Assembly (NCBI GenBank): GCA_022414725.1
Contig: CM039462.1
Span: 79,001,421-79,065,420, forward strand
DNA length: 64,000 bases
Origin: Microglena sp. YARC
Taxonomy: Eukaryota > Chlorophyta > Chlorophyceae > Chlamydomonadales > Chlamydomonadaceae
Direction: 5' to 3'
Numbering within the stretch: position 1 is the stretch's first letter; each line of letters opens with the position of its first letter. Shown here piece by piece: positions 1 through 9,200 of the stretch. Under the pieces are notes generated by a model that was not told the origin of the DNA, ran no database searches, and worked only from the letters and a program-made list of their open reading frames with translations. Position numbers and translations under genes: made by a program.

Positions 1-35
1 TTGTCGTTTTTTGAGTCTCTCCAATTTTAAATTTT

Positions 36-160
36 TACCGCCCTCAATGTAGGAGAGAGTCCAGAGTTACACAAAGCCACACAAGTCACACCGGGTGAAG
101 AGCCATTTAACCTACAGGGTTCGCGTCGAAAAGAGCGTCCGTTGCAAGCTAACTGTCTAT
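36..160 (+). repeat. Diverged partial copy of the macrosatellite module
   Basis: It carries the landmarks TTACCGCCCTCAA near its start and GAGCCATTTAACCTA near its end. These match the start and middle of the module found intact at 2198-2338, and especially the variant at 1879-2030. The central hairpin and GGA tract are absent. The first 35 bases of the window show nothing recognisable. Confidence 0.5.
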
Positions 161-186
161 GTAACATGAGCGTTTCCGTCCGACCC

Positions 187-755
187 TGGGCCATCGCCTG
201 CAAATTGCCATCGCGGCTGGACTTGCTACTTGCGCGCGACGTGCAAATTGCGCAAATGCCAACTTCGAACTACGCAATTGAATTGAACTGGTGCTCTTCC
301 AACCTCTGAATCTGCCAATCTTGCTATTAATAGCATGCCTCGGTACTGATCATTCGTTCTGCAGACCTGCGAAGCTTCAAAATTAATTACTATCTACCCA
401 AGTGGGTAACACCACCCTGAGAACCTGTGGAGCTTGGACCAGCGCAGCTTTGAGCTACGTGCTCTGACCTAGGGGGCCTGCAAAATGCTGGACGTGCTAC
501 TTGCGAACGTGGAAATTGAGCATATGCTGACCTTCGAACTGCGGAATTGATAACTGGTGCACTTCAGACCCCCGTCTTTGCCAAAGTGACTTGCTATTTA
601 TAGCTATCTAAGTACCAATCGTTCGTTCTGCGGGGCTACGAAGCTACACAAGCAAGAACTAACTCGCCACCCAAGAAGGTGAAACAACCCTGAGAAGCTG
701 CAGAGCTTCGACCAACGCAGCTTTCAGATTCATGCTTCGACCTAGGGGGCAGCGG
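187..755 (+). repeat. Tandem duplication, two diverged units of about 286 bp
   Basis: Unit 1 (about 187-475) and unit 2 (about 476-755) share the same succession of landmarks: CTGGACNTGCTACTTGCG, CTTCGAACT, GCTATTNATAGC, CGTTCTGC, CACCCAAG, ACCCTGAGAA, CGCAGCTTT and finally GACCTAGGGGGC. The units differ by many substitutions and small indels, so the duplication is old. No coding sequence is evident. Confidence 0.7.
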
Positions 756-1276
756 CGTTGCACAATGGTAGCTACTTATCTCCATTCTCCATGGCCAGAC
801 GCAACTCTAGGCCTAGCCGTTCCAAATCATGGGCAGAGCGGCTATTGAGACCCTATGCTCACCTATTATCCCTAAGCACATGCCACATGCGCTCCCAAAC
901 TGCGCTACATTCGTGTCATACCCACGCAACGCATAACCACCCGGCCAGCCCAATGAATGCCGACACACGCTACAGGCATCCACCCCGAGCGACACACACA
1001 CCCGACCCCCCCCCCGCGTCGGGTGCAGCCCAGACCTGAACGGCTCAAACTGCCCAGCCCACACATGCAACACCTTCTCAAAATTCCCTAAAACTAAGAT
1101 TAACCCGACCTCTGATTGGTCTCATTTTTTCTGCATCAGATTCTTTCAACTAAAGCCAAGCTTCATGTATGCTTTGCACAACATTTTAGGCACGTTCAGC
1201 ACTGCTTAATAAACAACAACCCTGCAAAATGTCCTTCTTCGTTACTAGTAAGTAACAATGCTTCAACATATGTACT
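756..1276. other. No gene seen; one short perfect inverted repeat
   Basis: This stretch holds no supported gene. The only structure is a perfect 8-bp inverted repeat (CACCCGAC/GTCGGGTG) at 999-1025 around a run of C. The short open frames here have no recognisable domain. Confidence 0.4.
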
Positions 1277-1500
1277 GACCGCCCTTACATAAGCTAATAA
1301 AACCAAAACCAAAACCGTGTGGGCGGTCAATATAGTTACCGCCCCCGTATTAGGGAGCAAACCCAGTACGGCAGGCGTACTGCCGGAGGAGGCGGAGGAG
1401 GAGGAGGAGGAGGAGGAGGAGGAGGACAAGTTAGCCCTAAGGGTTCGGCGTTGGGAGCGCTCTCGGGACACGCCAGCCGGCGTTGCGCGTGACTCAGCGG
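1277..1500 (+). repeat. Macrosatellite module (inverted repeat, hairpin, GGA tract)
   Basis: An 8-bp inverted repeat (GACCGCCC/GGGCGGTC) spans 1277-1327. The module proper starts at about 1335 with GTTACCGCCCCCGTATTAGG. A hairpin-forming stretch follows, with CGGCAG/CTGCCG around a short loop, nested with CAGTAC/GTACTG. Next come a GGAGGA run (about 1384-1424), TTAGCCCTAAGGGTTCGG, and the tail GCCGGCGTTGCGCGTGAC. This layout recurs about 14 times in the window. Confidence 0.8.
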
Positions 1501-1812
1501 CTCGGGACCGAGACCGAGGTCCGAGACCGAGACCGAGGTGCGAGACCGAGGTCGAGACCGAGGTGCGAGACCAAGGTCGAGACCGAGACGCAGGTGCGAG
1601 ACCTAGACGCAGGTCGAGACCCAGACCCAGACCGAGACCCAGGTCCGAGATCGAGACCGAGACCCAGGTCCGAGATCGAGACCGAGACCCAGGTCCGAGA
1701 TCGAGACCAGACCAGGTCGAGATCGAGACCCAGACCCAGGTCCGAGATCGAGACCCAGACCCAGGTCCGAGATCGAGACCCAGGTCCGAGATCGAGACCG
1801 AGACCAACCACA
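1500..1812 (+). repeat. GAGACC minisatellite array
   Basis: This is a tandem array of 6- and 12-bp variants of GAGACCGA, GAGACCCA, GGTCCGA and GATCGA. The period is a multiple of three and stop codons are rare, so long Arg/Asp/Pro-rich open frames appear on one strand and Ser/Arg/Leu-rich ones on the other. These frames are composition artefacts and are not called as genes. Confidence 0.9.
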
Positions 1813-2060
1813 GACCCACAGACCCGCGCAGACCTCACAGGGGACCCCAAGGGGGGCAGGGGGCGGCATTCTGGTTACCGCCCTCAACTAAGCAGAGACA
1901 CCACGGTTACACCGTCACACTGGAGGAGGAGGAGGAGGAGGAGGAGGAGGAGGAGGAGGAGGAGGAGGAGCAATTTAACCTAAGGGTTCGGCGCCCGTGA
2001 GCGCCCTCGGGCGACGCCAGCCGGCGTTGCGCATGAGCTGCGGATGCCGCGTGGAAGCTT
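1813..2060 (+). repeat. Variant macrosatellite module with long (GGA)n
   Basis: It begins with the usual linker of the family (CACAGACCCGCGCAGACC, then a G-rich run) and the hairpin GGGGGCGG...CCGCCC. The central hairpin is replaced by unrelated sequence (about 1892-1920). An uninterrupted GGA run covers about 1921-1970, followed by TTTAACCTAAGGGTTCGGCG and the CCAGCCGGCGTTGCGC tail. Confidence 0.7.
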
Positions 2061-2152
2061 CGAGACGCAGAAGACCGAGACCGAGACCTAGACCGAGACC
2101 CAGACCGAGACCCAGACCCAGATCGAGACCGAGACCGAGACCCACGAAACCA
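2061..2152 (+). repeat. Short GAGACC minisatellite array
   Basis: It has the same 6-bp unit family as 1500-1812. It lies just upstream of the hairpin at 2163-2195. Confidence 0.85.
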
Positions 2153-2162
2153 CGACCGCGCG

Positions 2163-2197
2163 AGAGGTGACCGCCCTATCGGGGCGGTCACCTCTAG
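2163..2197 (+). other. Perfect 14-bp hairpin followed by CTAG
   Basis: AGAGGTGACCGCCC at 2163-2176 is the exact reverse complement of 2182-2195, with a 5-base loop (TATCG). The stem ends inside CTAG (2194-2197), which is followed by T. A GC-rich hairpin near a terminal CTRR is the known signature of Helitron 3' ends, although there the hairpin normally sits about 10 bases upstream. It could mark the end of an older element or be part of the module family. Which one is not resolved. Confidence 0.6.
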
Positions 2198-2338
2198 TTA
2201 CCGCCCCCGTATTAGGGAGCAAACCCAGTACGGCAGGCGTACTGCCGGAGGAGGCGGAGGCGGAGGCAGGGGAGCCATTTAGCCCTAAGGGTTCGGCGTT
2301 TGGGAGCGCTCTCGGGACACGCCAGCCGGCGTTGCGCG
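2198..2338 (+). repeat. Macrosatellite module abutting Helitron copy A
   Basis: This is an intact module: TTACCGCCCCCGTATTAGGG, nested hairpin, GGAGGC tract, TTAGCCCTAAGGG, and GCCAGCCGGCGTTGCGCGT. Non-Helitron copies continue as GACTCAGCGG and then GAGACC repeats. This copy and those at about 28758 and 35709 switch instead to AACCT and the Helitron leader. Confidence 0.8.
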
Positions 2339-2504
2339 TAACCTGGCTTCGATGTGCCTGTGTGCCTTTGCCTAATCTTCCAGAAACATCTACCGGGAAG
2401 AATCTTTGCAAGATCCACATGATATGATGTTCGGATCAGCCTTGTATGGATAATAATTAACGCATAGCCAATGCTCATTGTTCGTGTCTGTCCTATGATG
2501 TCGT
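2339..2504 (+). promoter_or_regulatory. Helitron 5' leader, conserved in copies A, B and C
   Basis: About 165 bp between the module and the start codon is shared with 28886-29055 and 35851-36015. Landmarks are CTAATCTTCCAGAAAC, CCACATGATATGATGTT and ATGTCGT just before the ATG. It probably holds the promoter or 5' UTR. No TATA box or other specific motif could be assigned. Confidence 0.5.
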
Positions 2505-3843
2505 ATGACCGACGCTCGTTGTTCGTATGAAGGTTGCGCGCAGTCGCTGACTGCCTCGACCGCTCGTCATTGTACGACGCAATGTTGTTGTAAGGCACAC
2601 TGCCCCATCAACTTGGAAAGCCCCTGTCCATATCATCATTTACCAGCGCCTTCGCTAAAGCGTCCCAAAAATGCAAAGCGAAAAGCGGACAGAGCAGCAT
2701 GTAGTTTGGCTGGTGAGCCAGCCAATCCAGTCTACCATCTTCCCAGAACCTCGGACAGGGCAGCGCGCAGGTTGGCTGGCGAGCCTGCCAATCCAGCCTA
2801 TGACCGCTCCAGGACAGCGGATGAAGCAGCGCGTAGGTTGGCTGGCGAGCCTGCCAATCCAGCTCACAACCTCTCGAGGACAGTAGATAGAGCAGCGCGC
2901 AGGTTGGCTGGCGAGCCTGCCAATCCAACCTATGACCGCTCCAGGACAGCGGATGAAGCAGCGCGTAGGTTGGCTGGCGAGCCTGCCAATCCAGCTCACA
3001 ACCTCTCGAGGACAGTAGATAGAGCAGCGCGCAGGTTGGCTGGCGAGCCTGCCAATCCAGTCTATGACCGCTCCAGGACAACGGATGAAGCAGCGCGTAG
3101 GTTGGCTGGCGAGCCTGCCAATCCAGCCCACAACCGCTCCAGGACAGCGGATGAAGCAGCGCGCATGTTGGCTGGCGAGCCTGCCAATCCAGCTCACAAC
3201 CTCTCGAGGACAGTGGAGAGAGTAGTGGAGAGAGTAGTGCATACATTGGAGTGCCCCAGACAGTTGAGCGCTGCCACATTTCTTGAGCACGTCGGGTCGT
3301 GGAATCGGCTTCCTCGAATGCTATCTTCATTCACCAGCAGATGTGCCAAATTCTTTGACAGTATGGTATGTTGTGCAATATGTGGAGCATGCCATTTGGG
3401 AGGGCCTCCATCTTTCCATGAGTACAAAAGTGTGCCTCCAGATGTGCGGACGCCTCCACCTTATGCTTTGTCTTTCATTTACATGGAGATCAAAACTGTG
3501 GACAGTGATGGTAACTGGTGGCTATGCCCTGCATGTGTCAGCGACAGAAGAAAACATGCCGAGCATGTCATCTTTTATGAGCCTGCCTACGTGACAGCCC
3601 TCTTGTCTACTGAGCCAGAGGATCTTCTTCGGTTGTCAGTGATAGATGTTCATGTATCTTTCAGCAAAAGATGGATGGGCTTCACAACAGGATCTCTGGA
3701 GAAGATGCCGATGATCAATGCACCTGTCGTCTCTTGGGGAAAAGATGGGGAAAGCACACCTGAGTCGTTGCAGCTGCTCCTTCAGTACAATTTGAGCACC
3801 AACCCCTTGCTTCAAGCGTACACGACGATGATGGAACGACCAG
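2505..3843 (+). CDS. Helitron protein, exon 1: Cys-rich N-terminus, 22-residue repeats, zinc-ribbon-like region
   Basis: This exon is open throughout (446 codons), ending at a CAG|GTATGT donor. Residues 1-41 are Cys-rich (CSYEGCAQ...CTTQCCCKAHC), a likely metal-binding segment. Residues 62-237 are eight 22-residue repeats containing LAGEPANPAHNRSRTADEA-type units. After a short VERVVERVV stretch comes a region with CAICGAC and LCPAC, which looks like a second zinc-binding module. Next is an acidic/hydrophobic part (TEPEDLLRLSVIDVHVSF) resembling the conserved segment that precedes Rep in many Helitron proteins. The ATG is supported by its conservation in copy B and, followed by a one-base loss, in copy C. 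The two Cys modules may bind DNA or protein, but this is inferred from spacing only. Confidence 0.8.
2688..3215 (+). repeat. 66-bp coding tandem repeat, eight units
   Basis: Eight in-frame units of 22 codons lie within exon 1. Each contains LAGEPANP followed by a variable tetrad (YHLP, YDRS, HNLS or HNRS) and RTADEA or RTVDRA. The order of variants in copy A is YHLP, YDRS, HNLS, YDRS, HNLS, YDRS, HNRS, HNLS. Third-base changes are few, which points to recent homogenisation. The segment is predicted to be hydrophilic and probably disordered or weakly helical. Confidence 0.9.
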
Positions 3844-5567
3844 GTATGTAGGGAAACAATAACCTATCATAAACATTTATCTTTAGCTAACGTGTAATAT
3901 AGTACATCATAAACATTTTATCTTTAGCTAACGTGTAATATAGTATATATCAAATTAATCACGTAAATTATTGTTTTCTTTCCTTGCTTATCCAATTTCA
4001 TCTGATCACATTTAGTAGCTTTTATGTAGCTCTGGTGCCTGAGTGATTTCATCTGATCACAATTAGTAACTTCTATGTAGCTTCTCTGTTAAACTGATTT
4101 TATTTAATGGTATTTATAAGCTTTTAGCTTCTAGGTAGCTTCTCTGCCTGAATAATTTCATCTGATCGCATAAAGTTGCTTCTACGCAGCTTCCCTATCT
4201 GGCTGGTTTCATTTGATTATAAATAGCAGCTTTTAGGTAGTTTTCTTTGTTTAGTCAATTTCATCTGATCACATGTTGTAGTGTCTATACAGCTCCTGTA
4301 CCTGAGTGATTTCATCTGATCATATACAATAGCTTCTACGCAGTTTTACTGTCTAAATGATTTTATTTATGATATACAGTAGCTTCTAAGCAACTTTTTT
4401 GCACAGCTTCTTTGTCTGGTTGATTTTGTTTTGTTATAAATAGCAACTTCTGGGTAGCTTGCTTTGTTTATATAATTTCATCTGATCACATGTGACAATG
4501 TCTAAGCAGCTCTGATGCCTAAGTGATTTCATCTGATCACAGTTACCAACTTCTATGTACCTTCTCTGTTTAACTGATTTTATTTAATGGTATTTAGAAG
4601 CTTCTAGGTAGCTTCTCTGCCTGAATAATTTCATCTGATCGCATAAAGTTGCTTCTACACAGCTTCCCTGTTTGACTGGTTTCATTTAATTATAAATAGC
4701 AGCTTCTAGGTAGTTTCCTTTGTTTGGCCAATTTCATCTCATCACATGTGTCAATGTCTAAGCAGCTCTGGTACCTGAGTGATTTCATCTGATTACAGTT
4801 AGTAACTTCTGTGTAGGTTCTCTGTTTAACTGATTTTATTTAATAGTATTTAGAAGCTTCTAGGTAGCTTCTCTGCCTGAATAATTTCATCTGATCGCAT
4901 AAAGTTGCTTCTACGCAGCTTCCCTATCTGGCTGGTTTCATTTGATTATAAATAGCAGCTTTTAGGTAGTTTTCTTTGTTTAGTCAATTTCATCTGATCA
5001 CATGTTGTAGTGTCTATACAGCTCCTGTACCTGAGTAATTTCATCTGATCATATACAATAGCTTCTACACAGCTTCACTTTCTAAATGATTTTATTTCTG
5101 ATATGCAGTAGCTTCTAACGCACTGTCCTAAGTACTTCATATGATCACATTTAAAAGTTTCTTTGCAACTTTCCTGTTTGACTGCATTCATTTTATTATA
5201 AATAGCAGCTTTAAGTAGCTTTCTCTTTGCTTTGCCAATTTTACACTGATCACATTAATATTTATCAGCTTCTAGGTTGTTTCTTTTCCTAGCCGGTTTA
5301 ATTTATGATATATACTAGCTTCTGGGGAGTTCCGTTGCCTAAATAATTTCATCTGATCGTGTCCTATTACCTTTTGCGTAGCTTCCATGTACAGCTGGTT
5401 TTATTTTATTACATATAACATTTTTTACGCCGTAAACCACGTATGATTATTTATGCAGATAGTTTAAAGACATGTACAAATTCTGTTTTGCTAAAATAAA
5501 TAAAAATGTATAAGCTATAATGTTTTACCACTTCTACTTATAATCCATTTTCTTCTTTTTTCTTCAG
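3844..5567 (+). repeat. Helitron intron 1: 51-bp tandem repeat with 258-bp higher-order unit
   Basis: The donor is GTATGT at 3844 and the acceptor TTCTTCAG ends at 5567. Most of the intron (about 3990-5420) is an AT-rich tandem array with landmarks TTTCATCTGATCACA and AGCTTCTANGTAGCTTC about every 51 bp. Variant monomers recur in order: the ATCTGATCGCATAAAG monomer lies near 4159, 4632 and 4888. The last spacing is about 256 bp (five monomers) and the first about 473 bp. The same array in copy C is about 700 bp shorter. Confidence 0.85.
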
Positions 5568-6006
5568 GCATAAACGGTGTCCCAGTACTACCACAAAGTG
5601 CTATTCAGCACATAGTACAACGGCACATTGCGCGTGGACCTACAGCTATGGAGCAACAAAACCCCATTCCAAGAATCAAGAGCATCGTTGTTGATGTTGA
5701 GCCAATACAGGTGCTAAGTCAGCGACAATCGGGCGTCTATGTTGGAGGCAGCATTCAGCTTCGAAACACTCTACAAACAAAATCTGTGTATATGAGACCA
5801 GATGGCACTGCACTTCTGCAGAGTGACAAGTTGATCAGTATGGAGTCAGCTCTGCTACCTTATATGTTTCCCTATGGCACAGGGTCATATGTAACTCCTT
5901 CAAAGACATTCACGTTTCCAGACTACCTTTGTTTCCGGATGAAGACTCTGTTTTCACCCTGGACACTGGTGAAACCATACTCTTGCTCATGTACCAAGTG
6001 CGACAG
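5568..6006 (+). CDS. Helitron protein, exon 2 (region leading into Rep)
   Basis: After the TTCTTCAG acceptor the frame continues from exon 1 with a split Gly codon. It encodes a hydrophilic stretch and then SALLPYMFPYGTG, the ALFPxLFPxGxG-like motif found just before the Rep domain of Helitron proteins, and a basic/aromatic PDYLCFRMKTLFSPW segment. Near the end the frame is broken. At about 5978 copy A reads ACTCTTGC where the copy C duplicates at 39016 and 39413 read ACCTCTTGC, a loss of one C. As a result the last residues become SCSCTKCDR instead of the LLLMYQVRQ read in those duplicates. The GTCAG donor at 6007 is retained. Confidence 0.75.
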
Positions 6007-6290
6007 GTCAGTTATACTGCTACTTTAAATGGGGGGCTATTCATGGCCAGGTGGTATAGGGGTAGAGGTAATGTTTAGTATGTAGTGTAGTTTGAATTTT
6101 AGCTTTACATAAATTAAAATTATCATCATCAGCAACAGCAGCAAGATTCATGGAAGTGTGGCCTAGTTCCCAAGTATTGTGGTTTAGTCATGCGTCATTG
6201 GACTACACTAGTTATGGGAATGTGGCCCTGGATGTTCAGCAAGATGGGTTGATTGTGGAGAGAGTCGATCATATACAATTCAATGTGTAT
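6007..6290 (+). other. Helitron intron 2, unique 5' part
   Basis: About 284 bp of non-repetitive intron follows the donor. It includes ATTATCATCATCAGCAACAGC and CCAAGTATTGTGG. It matches copy C at 38835-38985 and 40176-40310, so it belongs to the element. Confidence 0.75.
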
Positions 6291-9200
6291 AACCTTCTAC
6301 TGCCTTGTACTAATACAACAATCTTGGGCGCATACCTGCTTTGTTCCTTAAATTCTTGTTGTACAACCTCCGTACTACCTTGCACTGTACACAAGGACAA
6401 ATTGGATGCATACTTTTCTCATGCATTGTGCTTCTTGAACAGCCTGTACTGCCTTATACTGATAGAAGAACCTTGGACGCATACCTATTTGGTTCATTTT
6501 ACTTGTTGTAAAGCCGTGTATCACCTTGTACTGATACGAGGACCTTGGACGCATACTTGCTTTGTTCCTTATGCCTTATTGTACAGTCTGTACTGCCTTG
6601 TACTGATACGAGAACTTCAAATCACATCTGCTTTGAATCTTATGCTTGTTGTACAGCCTTGTTACTGTGCTTGTACTGATACGATGACCTTGGGAACATA
6701 CCTGCTTTGTTCGTTCATGATTGTTGTACAGCCTTGTCTCCTTGTATTATAACAAGGACCTTAGATGCATACCTTCCTCGTGCAATTGTGCTTCTAGTTA
6801 TCAGCCTTGCACTGCATTATACTATAACAAGAACTTTAGGGCACATACCTGCTTTGTTCGTTCTGCTTGTTATAGCCGTTATAGCTGCCTTGTACTGCTT
6901 GTACTGATACAAGAGCCTTGTGTATACCTAAGTTATTCATTATGCTTGTTTGTATAGCCTTGAACCGCCTTTATAATTGATACAAGGACCTTGGACGCAC
7001 ACTTGCATTTGTGCGTTCTAACTTGTTGTACAGCTTTATTTTACCTTGTACTAATACAAGGATCCTTGGGCACATACCCGCTTTGTTCATTCTGCTTGTT
7101 ATAACAGCCCTGTACTGCCTTGTACTCATATAAGGACCTTGGCACATACTTATGTTCATTCGACTTGTTGTACAGCCGTATACTGCTTTGTAACTGATAC
7201 GAGGATCATAAAACTGTCTTATACTGATAGAAGAACCTTGGGCACATACTTGCTTTAGTTCTTATGCTTGTTGTACAGCCCTGTACTGCCTTATACTGAT
7301 AGAAGAACCTTGGACGCATACCTACTTGATTCATTTTACTTGTTGTACAGTCTTGTACTGCCTTGTACTGATACAAGAGTCTTGCGTATACCTACTTTAT
7401 TCATTATGCTTGTTGTACAGCCTTGAACTGCCTTATATTGATACAAGGACCTTGGGCATATACCCACTTGATTCATTTTACTGTACTACCTTATACTGAT
7501 AGAAGAACCTTGGGCGCATACCTACTTGGTTCGTTTTACTTGTTGTAAAGCCTTGTACCGCCTTGTACTGATACAAGAGCCTTGCGTATACCTACTTTAT
7601 TCATTATGCTTGTTGTACAGCCTTGAACTGCCTTATATTGATACAAGGACCTTGGGCACATACCCACTTGATTCATTTTACTTGTACTTACCTTATCCTG
7701 ATAGAAGAACTTGGCGGCATACCTACTTGGGTTCGTACTTTACTTGTTGTGTAAAGCCTTGTACCGCCTTGTACTGATACAAGAGTTAGCACATACCTGC
7801 TTTGTTCGTTCTGCATTTTATACAGCCTTATACTGCCTTGTACTACCTATGTACTGATGAGCCTTGTGTATACCTACGTTATTCATTATGCTTGTTTGTA
7901 TAGCCTTGAACCGCCTTATTATTGATATAAGACCTACTTGTTTGGGCGCCTTTACATTTGTCTTGTGCGTTCTAATTGTTGTACAGTTTATTTTACCTTG
8001 TACTAAAAACAAGGACCTTGGGCTTATACATAGAAGAACTTGAGCACTACTTTACTTGTTTCATTATGCCTCACTTGCTTTGCAGCCGTGCCTTGTATTA
8101 CCTTGCAACTGTATACAAGGACCTTGGGCACATACCCGCTTTTGTTCATTCTGCTTTGTTATACAGCCTTGTACTGCCTTGTTACTCATATACAAGACCT
8201 TGGGCACATACTTATGGCTTTGTTTTCATATCTTGTTGTACAGCCTTGTATACTGCTTTGTACTGATACGAAGATCATAAAAACTGTCTTATACTGATAG
8301 AAGAACCTTGAGCACATACTTGCTTTAGTTCTTATGCTTGTTGTACAGCCCTGTACTGCCTTATACTGATAGAAGAACCTTGGACGCATACCTACTTGAT
8401 TCATTTTACTTGTTGTACAGTCTTGTACTGCCTTGTATTGATACAAGAGTCTTGCGTATACCTACTTTATTTATTATGCTTATGTGTGCCGTTGAACTGC
8501 TTTATATTGATACAAGGACCTTGGGCATATACCCACTTGATTCAATTTACTGTACTACCTTATACTGATAGAAGAACCTTGGGTGCATACCTACTTGGTT
8601 TGTTTAATTTGTAGTAAACCCGTTACCGCCTTGTACTGATACAAGAGCCTTGGGCACATACCTGCTTTGTTCGTACTGCTTGTTATACAGCTTTTATACT
8701 GCCTTGTACTACCTTGTACTGATACAAGAGCCTTGTGTGTATACCTACGTTATTCATTATGCTTGCCTTATAGCTTGAACCGCCTTATATTGATATCGAT
8801 GACCTTGGCGCACACTTGCTTTGTGACGTTATACAATGTTGTAACAGTTTTATTTTACCTTGTACTAAAACAAGGACCTGGGCACATATCTACTTTATTC
8901 GTTATGCCGTGCTCATTGTGCAGCCTTGTATTTACCTGCACTGTATAACACGGACCTTGGGCACATACCCCGCTTTGTTCATTCTGCTTGTTACTACAGC
9001 CTTGTACTGCCTTGTACTTCATATAAGGACCTTGGGCACATACTTACTTTGTTCATTTCGACTTGTTGTACAGCCTTGTATACTGCTTTGTACTGATACG
9101 AAGATCATAAAAAACTGTTATCACTGATAGAAGAACCTTGAAGCACAAACTGCTTTAGTTCTTATGCTTGTTGTACAGCCCTGTACTGCCTGATATACTG

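Noticed and set aside
1317..2000. Arg/Asp-rich open frames resembling RNA-binding RD/RS proteins
   Set aside because: They come from the GAGACC minisatellite. Equal-length open frames exist on the opposite strand, and frames run through the module and GGA tract without any domain.
1335..2300. Telomere or interstitial telomeric repeat
   Set aside because: TTAGGG and CCCTAA occur only as single hexamers in each module. No tandem telomeric run is present.
2608..3330. Minus-strand open frame over exon 1 repeats (LDWQARQPTCALL units)
   Set aside because: It is the shadow of the 66-bp coding repeat. The plus-strand frame continues into conserved Helitron sequence, while the minus-strand one does not.
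4000..5420. Intron 1 array as a regulatory or coding VNTR
   Set aside because: It has stops in all frames, is AT-rich, and has clean splice borders on both sides. No factor-binding motif stands out beyond the repeat itself.
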